The notes beneath the pieces were generated by a model. The model saw only the letters and a program-made list of their open reading frames with translations, did no database searches and was not told the DNA's origin. A stretch of DNA of 64,000 bases. Source: Sphagnum compactum. Lineage: Eukaryota > Bryophyta > Sphagnopsida > Sphagnales. How positions within the stretch are numbered: position 1 is the first letter of the stretch; every line of letters begins with the position of its first letter. The DNA is taken from the NCBI GenBank assembly GCA_965153455.1, contig OZ234501.1:10602001-10666000 (forward strand), in the 5' to 3' direction. Both the position numbers and the translations under genes were made by a program. Shown here one piece after another: positions 48,055-60,731 of the stretch.

Positions 48055-49046
48055 GCTGCTTTTATATTTAGTGTCTGTCCTCCTCTCATCAATCAGAGCT
48101 GATCGACCTTGTTTTTTCATAGACTTTGGTCTCTCTTTTTTCTTCCTTGTTCTTGAACTGTTCTGCTTTCGTTTTCTACTCGGAGACTCTGAGCTACATC
48201 GTCTAGTCCCATTTGTGGTCTGGGTATGTCACCCAGAAAAATCTCAAAGCGCGGGATCTAACTTGATTTTTGGGATTTTCTCTGCTAAACAATAACGGTG
48301 TTTATTTTGTTCGAGTACGTTCCCCGATTTCCTTTCCGTGCGTAGTAACGCATTACCGTCACGCGTGTATCGTATTTCACTGTCTGTGCTGTGCCGAGAG
48401 CAGCTCTATTGTGTGCGACCATACCGCTAGCTTCTGTCTTGTCATCTACCGCACGTCACCACTCATCTTCGAAAACCGTTTTTTCTTCCCGAACCGTGCT
48501 CTCTGCCATTCTCCTCCCCGTCCTCTAGTATTGTTCACGTCCGCTTTTCATTTCTCCCCTCTATCTTCCTCTTTTGTCTCTTCCCCAGCTTCTACAGTTC
48601 TTCATAACCTATATAATATATTTTCCGTTTCAGAGCAGGCAGCTTGTTGCCCTGATCCAGGAGAGCCCTTTGCTGGTCCTGGAGTTCCGCCCGCCAGATT
48701 CGTTGATCTTGCAGCTGCTGCGTCACCGACTCCCGCCCTAGATCCAAGAGATCGTCATTCCAGCGGCCCTCCACGTAATAAAGTGCAACACTTCAAACCC
48801 ATTGCTTTCTGAAGACCTCAAGTGCTGACAGGGGCTGCTAGTGGGGCCTGCCAAATTGTGTTGGAAGAGACGTGATTAAGACATGGAGGTTATCTTTACT
48901 ATCAGCTTTAAGTTTCAAGTCTTGATGTGTCTCGAAGCTTGACACGCGCACCGTAATTGTGACCGCGTTCGAGTTATACCTAGTACTACTCATTTCTAAG
49001 TCCGCCAGAACGATTATTGACAAATCTTATTGGTGTTTGACGCAGT
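48055..49046 (+). promoter_or_regulatory. 5' leader and probable intron of PGG gene 2
   Basis: The segment 48060-48800 is paralogous to 61.60-62.31 kb before PGG gene 3. Shared words include CTCATCAATCAGAG, GATCCAGGAGAGCC and TGCTGCGTCACCGA. In both copies one frame keeps DPGEP, GVPPA and PTPA, so a translated upstream exon is possible; if it is not translated, it is a conserved leader. A sharp acceptor-like TTTGACGCAG lies at 49037-49046, and from there the frame is open into the main coding exon. The donor site is not clear. The open frame from 48270 to 48812 covers part of this region. Confidence 0.4.
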
Positions 49047-49120
49047 GATCTCACAAACCAACCAGTGTTGCCGAATCGGAAGCTAAAAGAAGAAGGCTTG
49101 AGCGGTGGAAACCTCACTTC

Positions 49121-50374
49121 ATGAAGTCGCTCACCGAAATTCGAACCGAATATGAGCTCCCTGATGTTGGACCTGATGGAGGGACACTCCTTCATGTTGC
49201 TGTTGAAGCCATTAAAGTGGAAGCCGTAAAAGAGATTCTAAAGGATCCTCATTTCGACGTGAATGCCGAAAATAAGAGTGGCAAAACGGCATTGGAACTT
49301 GCTATTGAAAATTCCTTAGACAGTACAGTGAGCGCCGACAACGCGATGAAGTTCAGAAATATTGGAAGGGTGCTACTGGGCCATGATAGGCTGTATAGGG
49401 AGAGGCAAGTGAACGTCAGCGATATTCAAACCAACCATCACCTCGGTGCTGCTCGACCTGGTGGAGAGACACTCCTTCATGTTGCTGTTCAAGCCATTAA
49501 CGTGAAAGCCGTAGAAGAGATTCTACAGGTTCCTCATTTCGACGTGAATGCCGAAAATACATGTGGCAAAACGGCATTGGAACTTGCTATTGAAAAATCC
49601 TTAGACAGGACAGTGAGCGCCGACAACGCGAGGAAGTTCAGAAATATTGAAAGGGTGCTACTGGGCCATGATAAAGTGAGCGCTTTTGTTGATAGGCTGT
49701 ATAGGGAGAGGCAAGTGAACGTGGATGCCGCAAATGCTATTCTCCTCGGCGCAGCATTGATCGCAACCATTACATTTTCAAGCTGGTTTACACTCCCTTT
49801 ACCACAAGACACGTCGACCAACGCCCCTTCACCGCAAGACACCTCTACCAACGCCCCTTCACCACAAGTCGCTCCTACCAATGCAAGAGCAATCGAGGTA
49901 TTTTGGGTGCTCAATAGCTTATCTTTCTTTTTCTCTGTGGCAACTGTCTTGGCCGCTGCATATGCAACCGCGCCAATTTTCCACCATCCTTTCATCGGAG
50001 TAGTTGTGAGAATAGTCAAAAGAAAACTTGTACTTACTTCTTCTCTTTTTGTAGTTTCCGTTCTTTGTGTGCTGGGTGCCTTTACCAGCGGTGCCTACGC
50101 TAGACTGGCCAAAGATCAAGTAAAACAAACTAAAATAGTTATCGTAGCCTCCGTAGGTATTCCTGTTTGTAGTCTCATCTTAATAGTGTATATCGTTGAA
50201 CTCAAAGGGGGAACGCAGTATACAGAGTACGTCATCCGACTAATAGAGAAATTCTTCAGTTTCGTCAAAATAATAGGATACCCGATAGTATGGCTAGTCT
50301 TGAAAGTCCTGCAGGCATTGTACCAACTAATTTTATGCGTGTGGCAAAGGGGACGTAGGCAAAACCGTGTATGA
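49121..50374 (+). CDS. Ankyrin-repeat PGG-domain membrane protein (PGG gene 2)
   Basis: The frame codes for 417 residues from the ATG at 49121. It is also open upstream to the acceptor at 49046, so the true N-terminus may be longer. Two ankyrin-like units of the type GETLLHVAV...VEEIL...FDVNAENKSGKTALELAIE lie at about residues 20-95 and 115-190. They are a nearly identical tandem duplication, offset by 95 residues. The PGG domain starts at about 200 (VDAANAILLGAALIATITFS, helix 1), with a proline/threonine linker of repeated SPQDTSTNAP at 226-253, helix 2 (EVFWVLNSLSFFF), helix 3 (LFVVSVLCVLGAFTSGAYAR) and helix 4 (GIPVCSLILIVYIVEL). A hydrophobic C-terminal tail follows. Known relatives are ACD6-like plant membrane proteins, some linked to defence. 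Its own role is not known. Confidence 0.85.
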   Translation: MKSLTEIRTEYELPDVGPDGGTLLHVAVEAIKVEAVKEILKDPHFDVNAENKSGKTALELAIENSLDSTVSADNAMKFRNIGRVLLGHDRLYRERQVNVSDIQTNHHLGAARPGGETLLHVAVQAINVKAVEEILQVPHFDVNAENTCGKTALELAIEKSLDRTVSADNARKFRNIERVLLGHDKVSAFVDRLYRERQVNVDAANAILLGAALIATITFSSWFTLPLPQDTSTNAPSPQDTSTNAPSPQVAPTNARAIEVFWVLNSLSFFFSVATVLAAAYATAPIFHHPFIGVVVRIVKRKLVLTSSLFVVSVLCVLGAFTSGAYARLAKDQVKQTKIVIVASVGIPVCSLILIVYIVELKGGTQYTEYVIRLIEKFFSFVKIIGYPIVWLVLKVLQALYQLILCVWQRGRRQNRV

Positions 50375-53300
50375 GATTGACTTATCCCTATTCAAGATCA
50401 ATCGCAAAATAGAAGTTGCTGGTGAAGTTGCATTAGACGTGCGTATGTCAGTTTCCTTGGAATTGGGTTTCCTCTACTGTCGGTCTGCTATACACTTTTG
50501 AGCATACCAGCTTAGATTGGTATTGGGTACTTTAGAAAAAAAATCATACCAGCCTGGTTCAGTTATTGGATGCTTTTTTAACTTTCACACCACAGTGGTA
50601 GTGATATTTGGTCCAAGGCTGATTTTTGGCTGGCATGAGGAAAGTATATACCTACTGATGAAATTGGTTTTAAATTGGTACAAGGCTGGTATTACTTTAG
50701 GCCCCTTTTAGGCCGGTGCTAGTACAAGGCTAGGATTGCCTCAGATCATACCAGCTGGGTCTAGGTTGCTTTCACCAGTGTTGATACTAGTGTTGTGAGG
50801 GTATCCAATTTGGAGGTTTAGAACCGGGGATTCAGGTCCAGGGCCTTGTGACTCAGACTCAAGTCGACACACTTTTGTTGGAATCGGCTCAAGAATCCAA
50901 CAATGAAACTAATCTTTTGTTAGCTCCAACATCAAAACAGTACACTTAAAAAAACATTCTCAATAGTGGGCTAAGGGTTTTTAAGTAGAAAGTTGATGTT
51001 TTTTTAAAAGTTAATATGTAGGCTGAACTTTATGGTTAAATATTAATTTTTGTTACTTATTGAACTCTATATCTATAAAGACCTTTGTTTTTATTTGTTA
51101 TAAAATTTTGTACTCATATTATCTTTAGCACTGGGGAGTGTGTAATGTGTACATGAAATTGGACCCAATTTTTTAATTGAGTTTAGAAGTTCTTGAATTT
51201 GAAAAAAAAATGATTAAATTATAAATGAAAGGTTTATAAATTAAAAGAACTAGAATCAAATCCTCACTTGAATAACCTTCAAATAAATTTTATAGAGTTA
51301 AAACTGAAACTCTAGGTTCTGTTAAAAAGAAAGAACCACACAATACTAGTGAATATCAAATGTATGTTAAAACCAAGACTAGAGGTTCTCTTCAAAAGGA
51401 AGAACTGCACAACACTGATTGATACCAGTAGTAAACCTCTGTACCAGACCAATTGTATCTCTCACTCCTCATTTGGGTACTTACTCCCTATGTTTTCAGA
51501 CTTGGAATCTGTATACTCATATTGATTGGATAGTGTCCTATTTCAACTATGTTCAAAACTTTTAGAGATCCTTAGATTTCCAATTGCACATATCTTCTGA
51601 TTGTATGGAGTACAATTGCTTTGTAGATCTGGATTGGAAAATAAAATGTACTACCTACTATTTTGAGCATATTAAGTGTCCAACTTGGGTAAATTGTTTG
51701 CAATTTGATAGTTTTTATTTGATGTGTCTGTTAAATAGGGCAAATATATATGTATGCAAACAGACTACTGAAAGAGAACAAAGAATAAAATACATGGAAG
51801 AAATATTTAACAGAATGTGTTATGGAAAATTGTTACATCTTTGTACATGGGCAAGCTGAACCTGCCATTAAAAATCTGATCATAGTAGATTTCAGTAAAG
51901 CAAATACAACAGCACATGATACATGTTGAAAATAAAATGGTATTCACTTTACCATTTGCCCAGCTTAAATGAATATATATATATACTGTCAAGAAACTTA
52001 TTTTATCTCATGGCTGAACAAATATCAAAAGTATGCGCAAAATATGAGGAAAAAAACTGGAGAAAAATCACATCAGACATGAAGTTGAAACTGGCTGTAA
52101 CCAAAAAGAAGGGGTATGAACATTGTCTCTGTGAGTAAGCGACAACCTAATGAACTGACTAAAGACAGGGCATCCCACAATTACTTCACCTCCTTCTTAG
52201 CTCTTAGCTCAATCTGATAGTATGGCCATGACAAAATCCAATGGACTGCTCTATTATCTTATCACACCAGCATGAATGGCAACAGAGGACCTCAATCAAT
52301 GATCAGAACAACCAAGGCCCGGAATGTGTTACAAGTGGAAAAATGAATCAAAACTGGTGCTCTGTCATTGATCAAGATCTCATGACTAAATGCAGAATCA
52401 CAGGAATCTTCCTGCTATTCAAAATTGCTGAAAAGAAAACATCACACATTTGCACACTCCACCAAAGGGTTCAAGTTTAGTATCAATCACTAAAAACAGT
52501 AGTGTCCCTCTATCATGCACTCTATGGATTCTGCACACCCACTTACTAGCTACCTCCATCACCCAGGTCTATAGCACACCTTCCTTTGCACTCTCCAGCA
52601 TACCTTTGAACTGCCCTCTTCACACCTCACCATAGCACTTGTTCTAATCAAATTCCTCTCGGCTCGGCCCTCCATCACCTTTCTCTTCGGCTTGTCTGCA
52701 CTCATTCATTATCACCATGCAATTACGCACGAAATTCTTCTCCAGCATACAAACACATGTCCAAAATTGAAAATGACCACCACAAATCTTGCTGCTTATG
52801 GTGGCAGTTCTAAATCATATTGGAGTCATCTAGATATACTCTACCTCCCTCCTACAAATCCAAGCTGAAATTTAGTCACACAACCCAAACAAGGAGAAAA
52901 TGAAAATAAAGTGCACTCATCAATTTGTCCACTTCAGTAACAAAATTGAAAACTTAAAACTTTTGAGATTGAAAATGGCCAGAAAGTGTAGGTAGCAAAC
53001 ATTCAACACCCTTAACTTATATGCAATCAGACATGGATTGATCACCATGTTCATCCAATTCATATATATTATCTCCTGGACTTCTTCCTCACTTGAAACT
53101 TTGAACTTTGAACAGCAACATGCAACATGCAACAAATAAAAAAATTACCCTTATTAAGATTTCAACTCCTACATGAGAAAAATAAAGCTGAATGTACATC
53201 TAAAACCCATGTAAAATTGATCAAGAACTCAATAGTCCAGTTGAAAGAGCATGGAAGAGATTCATTGTGAAAACCACCCATCTTCATGGGACCAATAGAC

Positions 53301-53830
53301 TAACAAACAAACATCCCTAAACTAACAACATCTTCAAGCAGAGTATAATGCCCGAATCCAATTAGAAGAAAACTAACCATCCACAGTCCAAGGCATAACA
53401 TCTAAAGTCATTTCCAAATTTAAATTATGTAAGGAAAAATTTCACACAAAAGCCTTAAAACTTAAAAAACAAAGTATAACAATTCAATGAACTCAAAACT
53501 CCAAGCTCAAAGATCTGACAGTGAAAGGGAAAATCACTATCAAATCAATCATGACAAGCCAGAAAATTGCCCAATAAAGAGTTGATCAAAACATATAAAA
53601 TGTGGTTATTGGGATTCTAATTGCCATTCTTCTAGAGTAAAACAACAGATCAACTGATGAAGAAAAACTTGGGAAAAAGAGGAGATGTTCCATACACCTA
53701 CGATATGTTCCAAAATGAGTTCTACTTCCTACCCATGGGCTGGATTTCTGAAACGTAATACAAGGGCAACCTAAATTTGTAAATCCAGATTATTTTCTTT
53801 ACCCAAATGGCTATGATACAACTCACAAAA
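50375..53830. other. 3' flank of PGG gene 2 and intergenic sequence
   Basis: The part at about 51.47-51.92 kb matches the 3' flank of PGG gene 3 (63.46-63.80 kb): TATGTTTTCAGA, TATGTTCAAAAC and GAGTACAATTGCTTTGTA. The 900 bp before it contain CAGTGTTG-type words near 50783 and 51420, as in some hAT-like short elements, but no pair with a target duplication was found. From 52 to 53.8 kb there is no supported gene. Confidence 0.45.
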
Positions 53831-55850
53831 ATTCTTGCAGGTCTAAAGTACCTAAACTCAAAGAGATAACAAGATTTTGCAATTCCAGTCTTTGGTCTGT
53901 CCTATGCATTCTTTAATTTCAGGTTTGGCCAGAGATCAGCACTCCCAGTGTTCACTGGGTCCTTTGAGCTACTACTCTAATCCCCATCATTGATCATCTT
54001 CATCAAATTTGTGGCTTTATCCTCCACCACCAGCTTCTCTCCCAAAAATAGCAAACACACTTGTCTCACACCCAAATTCACAAAAGAAACAATCGTCTTT
54101 CAGCTTCTTGTATGGGGAAGTGCTTGAATCAACTTTCCCATTTTTTGTTTTTTGTTGTTTTCTCATATGTTGTGTGATGGTCTCCTTGCCTATTCATAAG
54201 CAGGCTGAAGGAAGGTACGAGTGTACATGGCAATATTCACAAGATCTCCAAGATGCATCAAGTGGCCTATAGGATTTTTCACTTCATGAAGCTTTAAACT
54301 TTAAACCCTAAACTATCACCCTGTCTTTCCTAAAGGATTGTGAAGTCTCCTAATATAATTAGAAGTTTTCTTGCTGCAATGGTTAAGGAAGATTTATGAA
54401 CACTTCATAACTTATTTTTCTCTTCTGATCTTGTGTTAGTTTCTTATTGAATAGTCTTTTGATAAATTTTTCTTCATGTCCTACCATGGATACAATGAGT
54501 GTTCATGATCTCCATTCTGATGAGGATTTCCCAATTTCTACAGGACATGACAATAGTAATATTGGTAATGTTTAAGCAACCTGCCATGAGGAGCTAGAAA
54601 ATCCATTAGTTGTTGATGCTAAAGTTGTGCATGATGATGCGTTCATCATTGAAATGCATTTGGAGATTTTGCGAAAACAAAAGTTTCTATGGAAGCCATA
54701 TTAATACTAGACTTCACTCACATGGGTTTTTTTAAAGTAAATAATAACCAACATGTGGATTTGGGCATAATCAAACATGAAGTGCATTATCTAGATTTTG
54801 CAATTCAACATCCAACATTAGACTCAAGCACAACAAGCTACAAATATTTACAAAAGAAAATAAATTGACTAATCATAATGAGCCAATAGATTGAAGACGA
54901 AAACTCTTGACATAGTAAATTGACATAGATGAATCAATTAAACATGGACACAAGACAAAAACATCAAACATTAGACTCAAACACAACAAGCTTTAGATAT
55001 TTACCAAAGAAAATAAATTGACTAATCATAATGAACTAGCAGATTGAAGACAAAAACTTTTGACACAATATACAATCATAAAAGGATTAGACATGGACAC
55101 AAGACACAAAAGCAACAAACATTATATTCAAATGCAACAAGCTACAAATAATTACTAAAGAAAAAAGATTGATTAATCATGATGAACTAACAGATTGAAA
55201 ATAATTACTTTTGACAATAGACAAATATAGAAGAATTAGAAATGGACACAAGACAAAAGTAGCAAATTTACACAAAATAGATTACAAACATCTACCAAAG
55301 AAAAATAAAAATATTCATGAATCAATAGATTGAAAACATTGAAAGCACATAGAGCAAACAAGTCACCCAAGCAACATTATGAGAAATTGTGTCCATTGAA
55401 ATCACAATGTTTTGCAATTAGAGCTTAAAAACAACTTGTATACAATTATTATGCAACTATCCGTTTGGTATTACAACTATTATGCAACTATCCCCTTGGA
55501 AATATGAGGAATTAATAAATAAAATGCCACATTAGAAAATCAGTTAATTATATTGTAATTGCAAGTGAGTTGAAAATGGATCTTTTATATGGTAATTTCT
55601 ACACACCGTATATCCATTTGTAATTAACCATGTTTGATTTGTTGAGGAATTGAATTGTAGTTGCATATGACAATTATTTTAAAACTATTGTAAATGTGCA
55701 TTTCACATAACAATTACTATGTTGCAACTAATGTATGATATACATATATGCAATCGTGCCATGTGTTCACATTTCCACCGCCCATTATGAAGTATATTTG
55801 CATCTAGTTTTCGATTATGATTTCCATTGATATAACTATTAAAACCATTA
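53831..55850 (+). mobile_element. Internally deleted copy of the hAT-like element at 6.6-11.0 kb
   Basis: 53831-54801 is nearly identical to 6586-7550, including an identical 87-codon open frame. The sequence then jumps to the equivalent of 9943 and follows it to 10980. About 2392 bp that hold the transposase core are missing, and the join shows one base of overlap (C). The copy keeps the early ATG region and three to four of the approximately 150-bp repeats. Such deletion derivatives are typical of non-autonomous DNA transposons. The high identity of the flanks shows recent duplication relative to the coding decay. Confidence 0.75.
54800..55330 (+). repeat. About 150-bp tandem array in hAT copy 2
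   Basis: Words like ACAAGCTACAAATATTTAC recur near 54836, 54988, 55139 and 55281. The array is the counterpart of 9943-10460 in copy 1. Confidence 0.65.
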
Positions 55851-57724
55851 TTGAACTTCAAATGTTTAATTATGACATTGTGACTATTGTGTAACAATTT
55901 ATAATGTAATAAGGATACAAATTCATATGTAGTATTTTATTAAAAATTACTATTTCAATAATTTGACTATTAAATATTCATTAGACTTAATTATTATGAA
56001 CTTATTAATTATACTAAATACTTCATTATTAATCTGAATAAATAGGTGTAATTCATATAATTAGTTTTAAATTAACTAATTATCTTAATTAGACTGAATA
56101 ATATGAATAATAATTATTCATCAAATAATATTCAGATAAATATTTATTTTAATTAGGGATATTAATAATGAATTGAACTAATTAATTAAGATAATTATTA
56201 TTTCATCAATATTTAGCAGATCATTAATTATCTAAACTCACTAACAAAATAATTATTTGGATAATATGATTAATTTAAATCTGAAATTAAAAGAAATATG
56301 TATATTATATTAAAAATTCAATTTGGGTGTACATATGGATATATCTATTTATACTTTGATCTTTTCTACCCAAATTCATTTTTAATTTTTAATTTTTAGT
56401 AATGAATTATTTTTCAATAATTTAATAATTAATACGTAATTTACTTAACTATTTTGAACTAATTATGTAAACTGAATAATTAATTATTAATATGAATTAA
56501 AAATTATTTTGATTCAAATAATTATTTTTTTAACTAATTCAAATAACTAATATTATTATTTAAATTTCAGATTAATAAATGATCTAAAATCAAATAATAA
56601 ATTCAAATTTTAGTTTTCAAATAATTAATAATTAATTAATTCACATATATAAGTATGAGATAATTATTAATTTAATTTTATGACTTACATAATGAAAAAA
56701 AACAAAAACTATGTTGCAACTAAATTTGCACAATAAAAAAATTTAAATGATTTAACCCATATTCTTTGTCTTTGAATCCTATGTCAAAAATTATATAAAA
56801 AGGTGTCTCCACTTATGTTCTCACATTAAAATACAAATGTCATTTTCGGATAAGTTCAAAAAAATCTAAAAGAAAAATAAAAATATTTACATGATTATTT
56901 TTTAATTATCCTATTCTTATACTTTCTTACCTACTTGCATACCTACGTAAATAAATAGAAAAATATGTATATAGGTTAGGTATGTAGGTGCCTACCTATG
57001 GTTATGTATTGACCTACGTAGATATTATATATATATATAATTCAATTAATATGTTAAGTGGCAATTTTTTATTGTGCCACGTGTCATAATTTCAGACCAT
57101 CATGAACAATCATAATGGAAGATGGAGATTAATACTTCTTTTTTTTTAAATCCAAAAATCTTCATAATGACACATGTCAAATTAATGGATGAATGAAAAT
57201 TAATAACATCAACATGATATTATCATTGTAGTTGTTTCGACAAAGTTGTAATTGAATCCCAATGAGTTACATTGAATTGCATTATATATACAATGAGTTG
57301 TAACTCATGCAACTTGTTCGATAGCATTCACAATGTAAAAATACAATGAGTTGCAAGTGGTCATTGCAACTATAAAACTGAGTTGCAAGGTCAATTGCAA
57401 AACACTTCTTTTTTTCATAATGCAAAACACCTAAAAAACTTTAACCTTTCATAATGCAAATTTTGGACTCATGGATGAGGTTGTTTTAAATCCAAAACCT
57501 TGATAGATGATTTTTTTCATCATCTTCAACTAACTATTACTAGCCATGGATAAGCCCATTGTTCACCAACTATTTGCACAAAGGAAAAAATAGAGATTAA
57601 AAGACCCCTGTTAGGTCTAAAAAATTTTCATAATCAACATCATCTTAGAATTTTGCTTCTAGTTTTGTTGTCAAAATTGATTCCACTTCATAGGTAGATC
57701 CAAGGTTAGTGGGTTTCACACAAC
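55851..57724. other. Very AT-rich sequence, nothing identified
   Basis: 55.9-56.7 kb is built largely of AATTAATTATT-like words. Short TAGG words appear near 56.93-57.03 kb. 57.2-57.4 kb has several GAGTTGCAA and ACAATGAGTTGYAA words. No gene or bounded element is supported. Confidence 0.45.
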
Positions 57725-58250
57725 CATTTTGTGGATCTAATGGCTAGTTTTTATTTACAAAAATAAGCTTGTCCAAATTATCTATTTGCAAATGGCATCT
57801 ATGAAGTGCTAGCAAAATCCTAGCAATGGAAAACATCCTTTCAATTTCAATATGGCTTGTTGGGATGCTAAGAATGTGTTGCACTAAAATAACAATGGTC
57901 AAAAACTTGTGTTCTTCTTTCTACCACCAAGATAACACACATTTGCAACTTTTCGCATCAATAGGAAAACGTCAAAATCCAACAAGCTCCTTTGACATAA
58001 TGTCCATGTATGTGTCTATTGTTGTTGTTGTGGTAGTGTGAAATAAACCTTCAAAATCCACTTGTGAATGAAGATAAAAAAAAAATTCAACCTTATCAAG
58101 CATTAGTAATTTGTTTGCCTCCATTAGTAGGGGTAACAATAATTTTTCATCATACTTAGCAACCACAACAACAATATTTTCACAACCCAAAAACATGGTA
58201 ACCAAATGCATGCTTTTAGACCTTGGATCAAACATCAAAGCCAATGTATT
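57725..58250 (-). pseudogene. hAT transposase C-terminal relic (hATC region)
   Basis: On the minus strand from 58244 the frame reads ALMFDPRSKSMHLVTMFLG, ENIVVVVAKYDEKLLLPLL, then VDFEGLFHTTTTTTIDTYMD. After a frame change near 57960, the residues RMFSIARILLALHRCHLQ and IDNLDKLIFVNKNW follow toward 57725. These are the end of the catalytic core and the hATC dimerisation motif of plant hAT transposases. The rest of the transposase is missing upstream, where a repeat block takes its place. The relic is inactive. Confidence 0.7.
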
Positions 58251-58620
58251 ATGACATTGTTGTGCTTGAGTCTAATGTTTGATGTTGAATTGTGTGTCTT
58301 GTGTCCATGTCTAATTTTTATGTGTCTATGTCTATTGTGTCAAGTCAATGTCTTATGTCTTCAATATATTAGTTTAAGTTTTTTTGGCCTCTCATGAGTT
58401 TGTGTCTATGTTTGATGTTTTGATGTTTTATGTCCATGTTTGTGTCTATGCTTATGAGTTTGTACTTTGCTATGTCTTGTGTTCATGACTTTGTAGTATG
58501 TTATGTTGATGTTTTTATGTTTATGTGTATGTTCATAAGTTTGTAATTTGCTATGTTTTGTGTTCATGGGTCAGTAGTCTATTGTGTTTGATGTTTTTGT
58601 GTCCATGTCTGATGGTAATA
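58250..58620 (-). repeat. Degenerate array, related to the 150-bp hAT repeats
   Basis: Read on the minus strand, 58255-58330 contains GACATGGACACAAGACAC, CAATTCAACATC and ACATTAGACTCAAGCACAAC, which match units at 9925-9980. The rest is a degenerate series of GTCTATGTTT-like words. It joins directly to the coding relic at ALMFDPR. Confidence 0.6.
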
Positions 58621-60700
58621 TGTAGTTTTTGAGATTTGATTTGAAGACTAGGCTATTCAATGGAAGATGCAACAAAGGAAAGGCTCCTAAAACCCATAAC
58701 CATGAAACATGATAAAAACTTTTCCTTTTGATACACCATTTTTGGGGAGTTTAGTTATAAATGTAAATGCAAAATCGAATGTCTCGTTATCGCGACAAAA
58801 CGATGTTTTTCTTCCTAGGTACCCTGTATTCAGATGCATATGGTGATTAATATATCCTTAAATCTATTAATTGAGATTTGGATCAAGACTAATAACTTCA
58901 TTATGAAAAGAACTGTGTGATTATTTATTAACAAAATATTCATTTGTTAGTAGTAATGGACTTTTGAAGTCAAAAAATATGGACTGGTCATTTAATTATA
59001 CCATCACAAAATGAAAATACATATATTGATTCATATTCCAAATTTGTTATTGGGACCATATTTTCATAAGTCCATATGAATTATGATTTTTATTTTATTT
59101 TCAATTTCTTTGTCTCAAAAGCATATGTTTTTAAAAGCTTTACATGGGTCATTATTCATTTAAACTTTGTGGGTTTTCCTTTCAGAACTTCCAAATTAAA
59201 AAATGACATCAATTACATTAAATACAAGTTTTCACATAGATTTGGGAAGGTTTATAGGTGATTAAACATGTATTATTCAAATATTTAAATAATAATTTTT
59301 TTTTAAATAACAACCATGTGCATTTGAATCATATTAAAAAATCTTGTATTAACTTATGGGTGAAAGTATCTTTGGGTGGTACCACTAGGAACCACCTCAA
59401 TGAATAAAAAATGAACAAAAAACAACCAAATCATTTTCTTGGGCCCATTACTTTAAATGTTTTCACAACTATAATTTTTTTTTCTCATGTTTATCAATTG
59501 CATGCACTAATATATGGCTTGAAGTTTATTTTGGATTATTTTTTTTAATTGTTAAAAAATTGGTCTTAATTAAATTGACCCCTTCATAAATTGATAGCCT
59601 TAACTTTGGGAACTCATAACTAGATTATACTTATTCAATTAATCTCCTAATAAAAACCTAAAAATAGAATGACTTTCAAATTACATTAGGAAAAAAATTC
59701 CTAAGAAAATTCCCAAATTATGTTTCAAATTTTTGTTTTTAACTAAAAAGTTTAAGGAAAGGAACCAATGTTACATTCCTGAAACTTTTTGTAAATGCAA
59801 TGATTAGAAACATCAAAATACACAATGTTCTTAATATTATTAAAATTTCAAAATCTATGAAACCTAATAAATGTTCTCATTAAAAAAAAGTATGAAAATA
59901 TTTATTTAAGTGTTTCTTATGATTTTTCAAAGTTCGATGGGTCTGAAAAATCAAGGTGTGACAATTCCTAGTGGTATCACCCAAGGAAACTCTTACCCTT
60001 ATAAAGAGTGTAATTTTTGCCAATATTGAGACATTCAATCGTGCATTCACTCGTAGAAATTAATTTCTATAATTGTAAAATTTCAAATATCATCCACAAC
60101 CCTTGAGGTTGTTTGTATTTATTTTTTTGAAAACGTGTTCTATAAATAAAGATACAAATACCCAGTGTGTTGTATAATTGTCAAAGACCCAACTTGTAAT
60201 TGGTTTGTACATATCTAAGTGTTTGCTAAAGAACTGGACCATATATTTATGTAAATAGAATTTTCATACCCTCGCCCCCAGCTCATACCCGACCATAACT
60301 GGGTTTTTAAAACCCTGACCCAGCAGGTTCTAAAAAATTTCAAAAGGCAAACACTGGGACTCGAGTGGTTATTTTTTGAAAAAAATCCCCTAATGCCCAG
60401 ACCCAGTTAATAGCTAAGAATCAAATACCCGCCCAGCACTGGTATAAACTAGAAACCAGTGTTGGGTGGTTATCCAATTTGGCATACTCAAAATGTCGGT
60501 TCTAGTTTTAGTTGGTAAAAACCAAACTGGCACTGGGCCTGGAATCGGTTCGGAAAAATTGGAACTGGAACAAGACAAAACCCTAACCTAGTTGTAAACA
60601 TCACAAGTGTGAAGGCACTTCTAAATGTTAGTGCAAAAGTTTTAGATGGTAGTAAGTCAGTGTTAGTGGCGCTAGTGGGTCAGCTGCTGTTAGCACCATG
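58621..60700. other. AT-rich intergenic sequence
   Basis: No gene is supported. A CAGTGTTGGGTGGTTATCC word near 60453, followed by CCAATTTGG, resembles a hAT-type terminus and a word near 50790 (TAGTGTTGTGAGGGTATCC, also followed by CAATTTGG). No partner end was found. Confidence 0.4.
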
Positions 60701-60731
60701 TCCGATTGCACCTTTAGGCTACATTAAAAAA

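Noticed and set aside
50783-51430. hAT-type short element bounded by CAGTGTTG words
   Set aside because: Several CAGTGTTG-like words exist, but no pair gave a convincing inverted end with an 8-bp duplication.
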